Assembly (NCBI GenBank): GCA_027575765.1
Contig: JANBPT010001189.1
Coordinates: 1 to 12,669, forward strand
Source: Tieghemiomyces parasiticus
Taxonomy: Eukaryota > Kickxellomycota > Dimargaritomycetes > Dimargaritales > Dimargaritaceae
Direction of reading: 5' to 3'
DNA: 12,669 nt
Shown: positions 1-9,152 of the stretch, piece after piece
Layout of the letters: each line of letters begins with the position of its first letter
Position numbering within the stretch: the stretch's first letter is position 1
Notes under the pieces: generated by a model
What the model saw: only the letters and a program-made list of their open reading frames with translations
What the model was told of the DNA's origin: nothing
The model's database searches: none
Translations under genes and position numbers: made by a program

Positions 1-2200
1 TTCCTTTTCGAACCCTGGCCAATTGCACCCTTGGGCGGCAGCCGACCAGGGTAAGGGATTTGGTAATGAGATTACCCTCCCCTGGGTGGACGGGCGGGGG
101 GAGTCACGGTGGACTCTCAGAGAGCGAAGGGAAGCTGGCGTGGCACCGCTGCTACTCCGAACGGCTGGAAAGGAAGCATCGTTATCCTAGGGAACAGTAG
201 GGACTGTGCTCGCGTACACTAGAGCCGACGTGGATTCCTATTCCACTATAGAAGCCATGGGGATAACAGGGCTGCGGTTGAAACAGAAGGCGGGCGACTC
301 GGAAAGTTGGAAGGCCCGCCCCACTCCCTTACGGGCTCACCGGTATGCTGGTGGGATACTGTGAAGCTTCGACTTGCCATGCCAGGCTTGGCTTACGGCC
401 TACCCCGTCGAGCAGTGTCGGAACGAATATTTCTATTGATGAGTCAGTGGTGGACATCCGCTATATTACGCCATCCCCCTCTACCCACCACCCTTCATCC
501 CCCTCTCGCCCATGTGGGAGACCCTCAACCCCACTTGCTGTTGGAACCACATCCTCTCCCCTCTGGAGTTTATTTTCTTTTATAAAAAATAATTGGGTGC
601 ACAGCTGCCCTGGCGCCCTCCCTAGAAGAGTCGCGGCGCTTACGCGACGTTAAATAGGTCCACACCGCCCCCTCAACGTACCACGCCCCATATCAATCTA
701 ACACTTCGCCAGGGTGCCGTTTGGGTCATTGACTCTGCACATGGGCCCTTCATGCTCATATATTGCGAATAGGGGCGTATCCGCCAGCTTCAAGCTAACC
801 ACCCCCTACCCATGTTTTTTCTTTGGGAGGGGTGATATGACCCTTAGACTTGCCGCTTCTAGAGTTCTGTTGGCCATACCGGATAAGTACCAACGACCAG
901 TGCGAATCCACAACCCATCCTTCACACCACTCATTCTATAAGGAGTAGTGGGCTGCAGGGATGGGATTATGAGACACTTTGGAGCAGGGTGTTTAGAGAG
1001 CAAAGCAGGGCAGTTTCCCTGCAGGAGGTAGCGGAAACTCCAGGAATGGTGCTTCGAATATCGTTTATTCGCGAAACCAAGTTGACCGCAAGATGTAGAG
1101 ACGTCTCGTTCATGGTCGTGAAGGTTTCCAGTCCTGCCGTGGGATCGCGGGGAGAGACGGCGAGAAGTCACCCTACTTTTCGGTTGGGTACTAGGTACGA
1201 CGACTGCCAAACAAGGACTTAGTCTCCGCAGCTCAGAGGCAGTAGCCAGACGCTAATTACCTGCGAAGGCCAGGGTCAGTAGCTTGTACATACCAGGGTA
1301 TCGATGATTATCCATCCCCTCCTCGACGCTTGACCTTACTGCGACGACCAGCATGATATTTTCTTGGGACGGTATGAAGAGGAATGCTGAAACGCCCTAG
1401 TCGACCCTGAGCATCTAGCGATCAGGATCTGTGTGAGTCCATGAAATGTTCTATGTTACAAGGATACTCTGGGGGATTCAAGGACGGTCAGTGAGACCCT
1501 AGGTATCACCATAACCTAATATTATGGTTCATTCCGGCAATCCGACCACCCAACCGTACCTTTTTGGTAAACTGATAGATGGTCGACTATACACACCTGC
1601 CTCATCTCGGAGCTTCCCTGATACGTTCCCTCCGCCTGACCATTCAGCACGATCAGTTCCGCATTATCTAGGGCGGTTCCAACTCGACTTCTCACCAGCC
1701 ATTCCGGAAACCAGACTTACTGTTTATGCGGAGGAATCTGGCCGGTTCCCACATGGGCCCTTGATTCACATTCTCACCTCACCAGACGGGTGCTCGAAGG
1801 TTGGGGCGATGACGACCGTTTCTCAAAGCACGAGGTCGATCCCGAAATAGTAATAGGGGTAGCAGACATTACCCTCTTGTCCGAAGCCATAGCACATGTC
1901 GGGGCCCGTCGCCCTCTTCATGATGTCCAGCCTCGCACCGTATAACCCTGGCGAGCTGGAGCTTGCTGTACCCTTATGATGACCCCACCTTGGGTAGCGG
2001 TCTGGAGAGAAATGAGCTAGAACCAAGAGGTTTCGAAGATCCCATGATAGACTATCTGCCCTAGTATCACTTTAGGGGGGATCGTCGCAATTGCGGGGGA
2101 TAGGCCACAGTCCATGGTCCCAGGACAACTTTGAGCCAAGAGAAATGTGAGTCGGTTACCCCCTGGCGAGGGAGCAAGGGTATATGTCGTTGATTCCAAT
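1..2200. other. No gene recognised; mixed-composition DNA
   Basis: Open frames here are at most about 134 codons, lie on both strands, overlap one another and show no recognisable domain, signal peptide or gene-like codon pattern. Small structures visible are GGTAAT-GAG-ATTACC (62-76) and a 6-bp stem GTCGCG/CGCGAC at 630-648, which abuts a 17-base stretch (640-656) similar to 12178-12194. No tRNA, 5S rRNA or other RNA gene was recognised. Confidence 0.5.
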
Positions 2201-3100
2201 TATCTCAGATAACTGGAAAGAGGAATTTTGGTATGTATGTATGTGTATTTATAACGACGAGTTACGCTTCACCCGCGACACACGCTACCGGTAGACTTTC
2301 CCTGGAAGCTATCCTGACAACTGGAGTCGAGTGGGTTCCCAAGCTGCTACTGGTACAATATGTACTATAGGAAATACTTACTGGTGGCACGGCCAAGTTC
2401 ACTTGGCAAAGATGTGATGGTTCCCAACGGACAGGACAGGAGCAGCGGGTCTACATGCAGGGGATTTGCCTGGTTTGCTTAGACACACCTGCATACCCAC
2501 CCTGCACAGCCGGCCTCTGAATTTGCTGATCGCTTATCCGACTGGCCGTGCTTCGAAGGGGTTTCCATGTCCTAGACAACGGTGGTAACCACCTTTCTCC
2601 GTATATATCCTACCTCTCACTTTCCCACCGCCGTTTAGATAGGTTAGTGTCGGTAAGTTAGCGAGTAGCACTAATGTTTTGTTTCACGTCGGTCAATCCT
2701 TTCGTAACGATATTCTGACGAACGGGGACTCACTAAGTTCACCGAGTTAGCATCGGTTATCTTGAAATTCGTAGGCTTTAGCCGACTAATTGACAAACCC
2801 ACATAGGTGATTACCGGATTACTATCGACAAGTAGTTGCCCATCAGGTAACTAAGTGTTGGGTGGGGGCCGATGAGCTTATAGGTCAAGTACAATAAAAA
2901 AAAAGTTGGCGGGTCGGCGAACGTTATTACGTAGAGTTTATGACTAACAGCAACAATTCAACGTAGGGCTGTACTTCCCAGTTACTGGTGACCCAGCTAG
3001 TATTCAATAAAAATAACTAGGACTGCGAAGACATTACCGTAACAACTCCCGTATAATACCACTAAATACCCGCTGAACCACGAACCCACTTTAATCGTTA
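2201..3100. other. No gene recognised; AT-richer stretch
   Basis: No long open frame is present. The stretch contains the GTAT repeat, the 10-bp palindrome CTACCGGTAG (2285-2294), the odd palindrome GGTGGTAACCACC (2581-2593) and an A9 tract (2896-2904). Stops are frequent in all frames. No RNA gene was recognised. Confidence 0.5.
2231..2246 (+). repeat. Short GTAT tetranucleotide repeat
   Basis: Three GTAT units followed by a degenerate GTGT unit form a small microsatellite in an AT-rich patch. Confidence 0.8.
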
Positions 3101-3302
3101 ATGGACGTCATAATTGGGAGCGCTAAACAATGGTGCCAAGCCCTTACTGGTGAACAAGGGGTAAAGGTGACGTATAGGACTAATGGCCTGCAACGCCTGG
3201 CGCTTACAGAAGGATGGCTAACGTGTGATCAGGGTACAATCGAGCTCATTAAGGTATACTGGGCCAGATCACCAGGCAAGAGCCGGAGGTGGCTACGGTG
3301 GC

Positions 3303-3314
3303 AAAAAAAAAAAA
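3303..3314 (+). repeat. A12 homopolymer tract
   Basis: This run of 12 A is the longest homopolymer in the window. It could be a plain slippage tract or the tail of a decayed retroposon; I found no matching target-site duplication. Confidence 0.9.
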
Positions 3315-3361
3315 TACACGTGGAATTCCCCAATCACGCAGCTAATGCCTGCAATCCAGGT

Positions 3362-3395
3362 GGTGGCCATGGTTGGGTGGACCAACCATGCCGCC
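3362..3395. repeat. Strong imperfect hairpin
   Basis: CATGGTTGG (3368-3376) pairs perfectly with CCAACCATG (3382-3390) around a 5-base loop. The stem continues outward as GGTGG against CCGCC past a single bulged C (one G-T wobble), giving about 14 pairs. It lies in gene-free DNA roughly 50 bases after an A12 tract. No RNA family was recognised. Confidence 0.7.
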
Positions 3396-4257
3396 CTGCC
3401 TAGATATCTTTATGGGTCCCCCCTTTTCTAGGTGAGATGCTTACCCCAATCCTTGGAGGCCAATGTCGATAATATTGGAAGTGGCAGGACCTCCACTGTG
3501 ATCTCTGATTCCGTCCGCTGACCCGGCCCCAACGGCGGGATCCTGTCTCTGACGGCCGCGCTGGACCCACGCCAAGTGCATGGTTACCAACCACCCTGGT
3601 CACCATCGGCCCTCTCGTTGGACGCACGGTATTTCGGAAACCGTCGCGGTAGTTTGGAGGGTGGCGATTGGGCAGTCTCGAGATACGGACCTCCTTCGAT
3701 CACAGTAGCTGGACAGCCCGGAGATTGGTAAGCGCAGTGGAATGTGGATCAGACCACCATATAGATCGTGATACACTACAGCGGCCTTAGCTAGCCCTAT
3801 GGTGACCCTCTTCGAGGCCTTGTCCCACTTACCCTGTGCTTTGCCGTGCCTTTACCGCCCTTTACGGCGGAAGTAGCCCCCGCCGGTATCGCAGCGCAAT
3901 TGGCCCGCCATCATACCGCCCCTCCCCCATCAACAAAGCTGCGGCGAGGTGATGTATAAGGTGGGGGGCGCTACCCAACCACTCGCGCCTCCTCCCCCCT
4001 GTCCACTCGGGTGGGTCCAAAGAGGCGGCGGTGTAGAAACATGCAGAAGAAAAATGTCCCCCGGCGGGAGGGAAAGGCCAAGCGAGCCAAGGGGAATTGT
4101 TGTGGGCAAACCCAACTCGGATCTCCGACCAGAGCACCCCGATTCCTCCGTCCTTGGGATGTAAGGACCCCTCCCCCTGGCATGGTATAGTCCCACCCTA
4201 GCTCCTCCTCCTGTACCCCATAAAGGGCCGGTGTGGCAGAGGAGAAGGACCCCACCG

Positions 4258-4277
4258 TAGGTGGATGTAGGTAGATG
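4258..4277 (+). repeat. Imperfect 10-bp tandem duplication
   Basis: TAGGTGGATG is followed directly by TAGGTAGATG. This is one mismatch in two units, consistent with local slippage. Confidence 0.7.
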
Positions 4278-5829
4278 TAACCGGTGGTATCAGAGACGTG
4301 ACGGTAGATTGTGGGCGGCGCCCTACCAGGACCCACCGGTGGTATTTTGAAGGCGGTGACGAAAGGCGTCGAGACCATAACATGCCGCTGCTACAAAGCC
4401 AAGCACCATTCGCCTGCCCGCAGGTACAGTGCAGGAGACTTACATTGTGGATGCCCGGGCGGTCGCCCCCCTTGCTACCAGGCCTGGCGGCAGCTGTTGT
4501 CAATCGGGTCACCGAGACCTGGCGGGGCTTGGCTTCTCCGGCAACACAGGGCCAGTTCCTATTTTTCTTTCCGCGTAACTGTTTGGTCCTCTTCAGTAGC
4601 TTGCTATGCGGTCCAGGATCCGTTGGGGGGATGGAAATACCTCCTGACTAGACAGCGCAGAGTCGTGCAAACAACCATGGTAGGTGCCATCAAAGGTCAC
4701 GGTTGATTGACTGAAAACAATATACATCGTCTGTGTCGTAGTATTTTTTTTTCCACCACCAGGTCCGATAGGTTCGTGTCGCGCCACTGAAACTCGGACA
4801 AGGGCACACAGGGGCACTGCCGTACCGGTCCCTTCCGCCCGTGCAAACAGCACCCTCGAATGACAGGATCGTGCCTGGTGTTGTGTACCGAGCTGCATGG
4901 CACATAGTAATGGCTACCGCTTGGACACACTGAGGGAAGTGGACGCCACTCCGGGGGAGGGGCGCGAACCGCTAAGGTCGACATCGCCCAGGTCGGACAG
5001 AGGTCTCGGATCACCAATCCAAGCCGATGGCCCGCCAACTGTTTCCCTCCCAATCCCTCATCGGACCCGTCCGTGGTGAAAGCGGCAAGTCCGCTAACCA
5101 CGGGTAGGTGCTCGAGGCATTTTAGGCGGGCCACCGGGGAGGTTACCCCGACAGGGCGAATATCGCCCCCAGCTGGCTGGCTCTCCCCGCAGGAGGGCGG
5201 ATACAAAAAATAAGATGATCACGAATGATTCCGTAGACCCCCGGGGGAAAGGTCTGCGTCACCCAACTACTGCTGGTGGTCGACATTCTTCCCAAGCCTG
5301 TATCTGGGTCGTAGCCAATCAAGGGGTTGAACTAGTGGATCCGGTCGGACAGGAAGCTGAGGGTAGAGGGGCAGATGGACTGAGCGAGGCCAGTAGTCGC
5401 TGATGGGAAGGATGGAAGGCTGGAAGACAGGCCATGTTGGGTTTACTCGGTTTGACACATCTCACAGCGAAACCCCATATACCCTAAACAAAAGCATCTA
5501 ATCCGTGAATTCTAACTATGGTAAACGTGTCAGTAGTGGCTGAGCGACTCGGTGGCCTGAGGCCAAGGTTTTAGTGGGGATGTAGAGGCGCCCTAATTGA
5601 TCGCTGTGGAAGCCAGAAGGAATTAAAGAAGGACCTCGGCGGGAAAGTTGTGAAGGGTGGGTGAGGTAACGACGCTAGCTGACCATCGACCTACTCACAA
5701 CTGGTCTCGAAGCATCAACAAAAGCCGACTGGTCCTAAACTAAATGACCATGGCCATTGAAGCCCCAAGGCTCCGCTCGGCGACTTGAATCACAGAACGG
5801 CGGCGGGATGTCGACTCATACCGCTTTCC

Positions 5830-5843
5830 CTCTCTCTCTCTCT
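5830..5843 (+). repeat. (CT)7 microsatellite
   Basis: Seven uninterrupted CT units lie in gene-free DNA, preceded by a short T/C-rich stretch. No function is inferred. Confidence 0.9.
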
Positions 5844-5982
5844 TGCCTACTAAGGTGAAGTACTAAAGAGATACTGTTACACGAACCCTATGGGGTTAAA
5901 GGTTCCTGTTCCCTACTGTGTGTGCTGACTACAAGGAGTGTGCAGTTTAGCCTGTCGGTGAGGTGTACCAGTAAAGGCTGCA

Positions 5983-5992
5983 GGGGGGGGGG
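5983..5992 (+). repeat. G10 homopolymer tract
   Basis: Ten consecutive G. With the G9 at 12550-12558 it shows that long tracts in this window are not limited to A/T. Confidence 0.9.
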
Positions 5993-7070
5993 TGTTGCTA
6001 ACAACTCCACTGGCAAGGTGAAGGTCAAGCTAGTGTGAGGAAAAGGGTAGAGATGGCGTGGCGGGGCCCTGCCTGCACAGTCCGATGGTGCAGGGAGACC
6101 AAGGGTCGTGTCTTCCTCCTTTCACCGCCTCTCATCGGCGGCGCCATGCGGAGGTCTTCAGGAGCCACAATCGCAGCTAAAGCTGGTCAGGGGCTACCAG
6201 CAGAAGGGTAAAGTAGTGACAATATGGGGAGGGATATCCGTCACCAGTAAGCCCTGCTGGCCACCATTCAAGGGCGCCGTCCTCTGGGTACATCAGAGAC
6301 AATGGCAAGGCGACTAAAGGGATAAGACAGGGTGGAGTCAGCTAGTGGGGTAATCCCCAGGCGGCCTGCCTTAGCACTAGAGCGACATGTATAAGTCTAT
6401 ATAGTGGATTTATGTGGAACTGGCGATTCTCTTTAAGCCTACCTAGAGCGGATATCTCTTTTTTTTTCTGCAAGTGGCCTCTCAGAAATGAACAAAGTAA
6501 ATGAAGTCTAATAATGAGTTGGTGGTAGGACCAGGCTGTGGTATAGAGACTTGCCTACAAACAGCGCTGCCAAGTAGATTTATCACCCACAAGTCAGTCG
6601 ATGGGCAAAAGGGGTCGATGTGCTGATGAGCCCGGTCTTGTGAACATTCGGCTCTGGGTTTAGGCAGGATGGCCGAGAGAGGGCGAGGGGAAGCATCCAG
6701 GGACAGAGAAAACACGAAAGTGACTGACGGCGGTACGGCCTTGTACCCCATTCGCTTAGAAACGCCAAGCTACCATGCCAGCTGGCTTCAAGAGCTCTGG
6801 CTGTCCCGCATCAGGGTTTCGAGCCGTGTGACATACAGTGGATGGTATACAGCGAGTATGCAGACCACTCGTTTGAGACGTGAGTGATGTAGACCACCGC
6901 AAGCTGCGCTGTCACTTCCGTTAAAGCAGCAAGCTATGTAATGAGATGGTGATTTGCGTCTTGGGCTGAGTAGCCGTACTGCGACCATGGGAGGTTCGTA
7001 GACTTGCCAAGGAGACAAGCGGAACGCCAGTGAGAGCGACTCGTACTTGGGCTGACGTTTTTTGAGGAAG

Positions 7071-7080
7071 AAAAAAAAAA
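7071..7080 (+). repeat. A10 homopolymer tract
   Basis: Ten A, preceded at 7058-7063 by T6 separated by a purine-rich spacer, giving a weak T/A inverted repeat. Another A9 is at 7697-7705. Confidence 0.9.
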
Positions 7081-7923
7081 GACGACGCAAAGATGGTAGA
7101 TGGTCACGAACAGGGGGAAAAAAGCCCATGCATACCGCCGATGCGCCCGTTTCAACAAGGGTGGTGAGGCTACTGGATGAGAAGGTGAACTGATGGCCTG
7201 TGGAGAACTTGTGGGGTTCCACAGCATGAAACGGGCGGACTAGCTAGACTCAGTCCAGCTTGTGTGAGCGAACAAGGCTCCGCCAACTCAATCGGGTCAG
7301 GGGCTGCGGGGTCCAGAGGACTTAACTAAGCAAGTGATGGGCGATATGAGGGGCCCGGATGTGTATACCAGTGTGTATTGGGAGATGGTGTGGATGAGGG
7401 GCTAGAATGGGCGGGATGAGCTGACTTAAGTGCACTAATCCAGTATGCGCACGCTTCAGTTGGAGTGTTGGTGTCATTAAACCGCAAGGGACGAGGAGTG
7501 TGGAGTGTGTGGGGAGGCGGGGACGGGGAAGACACTATCTCATCGCCTAATCTGGCAACAAGAGGTGAGGCCAGTGAGGAGATCTAAGCACCTCACCTAG
7601 TAGGTATTCGCCGTCACCCTTGTTTTTCGACCGCCTACGGCCGTCGGCTTGGCTAGTCAGAAATATCCTCCAAGCTGACCAGGGAGGAACTCGCAGAAAA
7701 AAAAAGAAGGGGTCTGGGCTGACGACGATAGTAACCCCGAGGCTGGCAAAGAGTGACGGTGTCATTACTGGACACAACAATTAACCGGCCAGCAGGACAG
7801 ATTAAGGAGCTGGAAGAGGCCTACAGGACAAGTACATTGTAGGGCGCGCTACGGTATTTGGTGTAACCCTAGTTGCGTGTACGCGTCTGACGAAGTGACG
7901 GCATTTCCATGAAAGCCCACAAG

Positions 7924-7957
7924 CTGCAGAGTTATGACTGCCCGCCCTACTCTGCAG
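7924..7957. repeat. Perfect 9-bp inverted repeat with 16-base loop
   Basis: CTGCAGAGT (7924-7932) pairs with ACTCTGCAG (7949-7957). An overlapping alternative stem pairs GACTGC (7936-7941) with GCAGTC (7954-7959), so the two foldings exclude each other. It lies in gene-free DNA. No known switch or RNA family is recognised. Confidence 0.6.
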
Positions 7958-8322
7958 TCGAGTGGCGGTGGGCTATAATATAATAAGAAAGGCGGGTGGC
8001 GGAAGGGCATTTGCTTGCTTGCCTAACCATACAGCGGATCACTCCGGCTCTCCACAAGCCAACATACCAAAATGGATGGACGCTGCGGCTTCAGCGCCCG
8101 TTGTATTTCCTTCTCCTTCCACGCCTCAGTTTCCGGCGGCAACAACCACCCCACCCCTTCTTAGACAGCATCTATATTTGTTCTTGGGTCGGCGCATATC
8201 TGTCCCGCGTTTACGCTGTACGCGGGGCTGGCCAAATCCAGCGGTAGTGGGGTGGTGGGATGAACTAGGCCCACTATTTGTCTTGTCTACGGCCCGAGCC
8301 CTCCCTCACTAAGGTCTTCCAC

Positions 8323-8362
8323 CGACATCCTCGGCGGGCCCGCCGCTGCTGCCAGGATGTCG
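8323..8362. repeat. Nested inverted repeat / potential cruciform
   Basis: The outer arms CGACATCCT (8323-8331) and AGGATGTCG (8354-8362) are perfectly complementary. Between them lies the 14-bp perfect palindrome CGGCGGGCCCGCCG (8332-8345). The element is very GC-rich and sits about 600 bases upstream of the zinc-finger gene's TATA box. It is symmetric enough to extrude as a cruciform or to act as a dimer-binding site; neither is shown by the sequence. Confidence 0.7.
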
Positions 8363-8691
8363 ACAGTGGGTATGAGCGGAGTAAATCGGCGAGTCGGGCC
8401 GCGCAGGGTGGTGGCTGAAGAAACTAGAAGGGAGGAGCTTCTCAAGTAGGGGCTAAAATCATCAGCCCGACGTAGAAAGGGGAGGGTGAGGCTAGAGCGT
8501 GCTGCGTGACGCTACTGTGGGCCTTGTTTACACTCTCGGGGTGTGTAAATGTGAACGGCGAATGGAGAAACGGGGGTAGGGTGTAATCGGCTAAGCGGTT
8601 ATTGGGTGACCTCTAGTGGGGCAAGATCATTGGGCAGGATGATGTACACCCCACTGTCCAGCCATCTCATTTTCCAACCGCTACACTTCAC

Positions 8692-8747
8692 CCCACTTCG
8701 ATGCCTGGTTTGGGCGTGCCCATTTCGACCCACTTGTGGATGCCTGG
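8692..8747 (+). repeat. Short direct repeat in the distal promoter
   Basis: CCCACTTCGATGCCTGG (8692-8708) recurs as CCCACTTGTGGATGCCTGG (8729-8747). The copies differ by a short indel and a substitution, and both end in the identical GATGCCTGG, 39 bases apart. They sit about 180-240 bases upstream of the TATA box. A pair of activator or repressor sites would look like this, but no specific factor can be named. A second, weaker pair, GCACAGGC, occurs at 8832-8839 and 8884-8891. Confidence 0.5.
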
Positions 8748-8765
8748 CGATAGAGTGGTGAAAAA

Positions 8766-8925
8766 AGGGGGATGTTCAGTTACCCTTCCCCCCTTCCTAC
8801 TTGCCCTTTCACCGCCCTGAATGAGGTTGTCGCACAGGCGATTCATACCCCCTTTTTGCAAGCGTCCCACCTAGCACACTGGGGCACAGGCAGGGTTGCT
8901 TGGCCCGCCCGCCCTGTCCCCTCGA
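8766..8925 (+). promoter_or_regulatory. Cluster of CCCCT/AGGGG and GC boxes upstream of the TATA box
   Basis: AGGGGG occurs at 8766-8771, and CCCCT at 8790-8794, 8849-8853 and 8918-8922. A fifth CCCCT lies just past the TATA box at 8951-8955. A CCCGCCCGCCC-type GC box covers about 8904-8914. CCCCT is the stress-response element of yeast Msn2/Msn4 and overlaps the sites bound by Nrg1 and Mig1. The gene product has an Nrg1-type finger pair, so autoregulation or stress/glucose control is plausible. The region is generally C-rich, so some copies may be compositional. Confidence 0.4.
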
Positions 8926-8929
8926 TCCA

Positions 8930-8937
8930 TATATAAA
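8930..8937 (+). promoter_or_regulatory. TATA box of the zinc-finger gene
   Basis: The sequence reads TATATAAA, a consensus TATA element, on the same strand as the gene and ending 215 bases before its ATG. A GC-rich box lies just upstream and a pyrimidine-rich, ATG-free stretch follows, the usual arrangement for a fungal RNA polymerase II promoter. Transcription would be expected to start a few tens of bases downstream. The start site itself is inferred. Confidence 0.6.
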
Positions 8938-8960
8938 CCCTCGAATTTTCCCCCTCCTAG

Positions 8961-9152
8961 GATTCCAGCACCGATTACCCTACCAGATATACCCACCATT
9001 ATACTCGCTTTGCCAGCACACACATTCTACGCCCCTTTCATCTCGTTTATCATCGCCGTCTACCGCTTATCCACGACTATACCTTTTCTTGGCCCTCCTC
9101 TCCACCATCATTTAATCCCGTCTTGCACCCTGCGTACCACGCTTGTCACATC
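8961..9152 (+). other. Probable 5' untranslated leader
   Basis: This stretch between the TATA region and the start codon is dominated by C and T on the coding strand and contains no ATG. The ATG-free interval extends back to about 8825. Pyrimidine-rich leaders are common in fungal genes, and the absence of upstream ATGs supports initiation at 9153. An intron in the leader cannot be excluded. The 5' boundary is an estimate from TATA spacing, not an observed start site. Confidence 0.5.

Larger units (their letters stand above)
3101..5460. other. No gene recognised; possible transposon remnant
   Basis: Several overlapping frames of 60-169 codons exist, mostly C/G-rich with Pro/Gly/Arg-rich translations, as expected from composition. 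The longest, 169 codons on the minus strand (4697-5206), begins at TTG rather than ATG. Within it, 5045-5122 reads like a weak LTR-retrotransposon RNase H motif (see findings). A T9 tract lies at 4744-4752. No complete gene is supported. Confidence 0.45.
5461..8689. other. No gene recognised; repeats and homopolymers only
   Basis: Frames reach about 144 codons (minus strand, 6788-7222) but encode Ser/Pro/Phe-rich or otherwise compositional peptides with no recognised domain. Visible elements are the (CT)7, G10, T9 (6459-6467), A10 and A9 tracts, a 7-bp stem CCTGCAC/GTGCAGG (6072-6094), a G-rich stretch at 7502-7528, a 7-bp stem TTTACAC/GTGTAAA (8527-8549) and the larger inverted repeats listed separately. 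Strand purine/pyrimidine bias changes along the stretch. Confidence 0.45.

Noticed and set aside
738..1762. Identical 13-mer CACATGGGCCCTT at 738-750 and 1750-1762
   Set aside because: About one identical 13-mer pair is expected by chance in a window this long, and the flanks do not align.
3862..4512. Several overlapping Pro/Gly/Arg-rich frames of 71-135 codons on both strands
   Set aside because: Mutually overlapping in different frames, compositional translations, no motif or conserved start; typical of stop-poor GC-rich DNA.
4697..5206. 169-codon open frame on the minus strand
   Set aside because: It opens at TTG, not ATG, and contains no complete domain. Length is compatible with chance in GC-rich DNA. 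Only the short 5045-5122 segment was kept, as a weak finding.
6788..7227. Two overlapping minus-strand frames of 144 and 97 codons
   Set aside because: They overlap in different frames, and both read through the A10 tract as a phenylalanine run. No domain is recognised.
9123..9152. Ten-residue N-terminal extension of the zinc-finger protein
   Set aside because: It would start at TTG 9123. ATG 9153 has a good context and is the first ATG after a long ATG-free leader.
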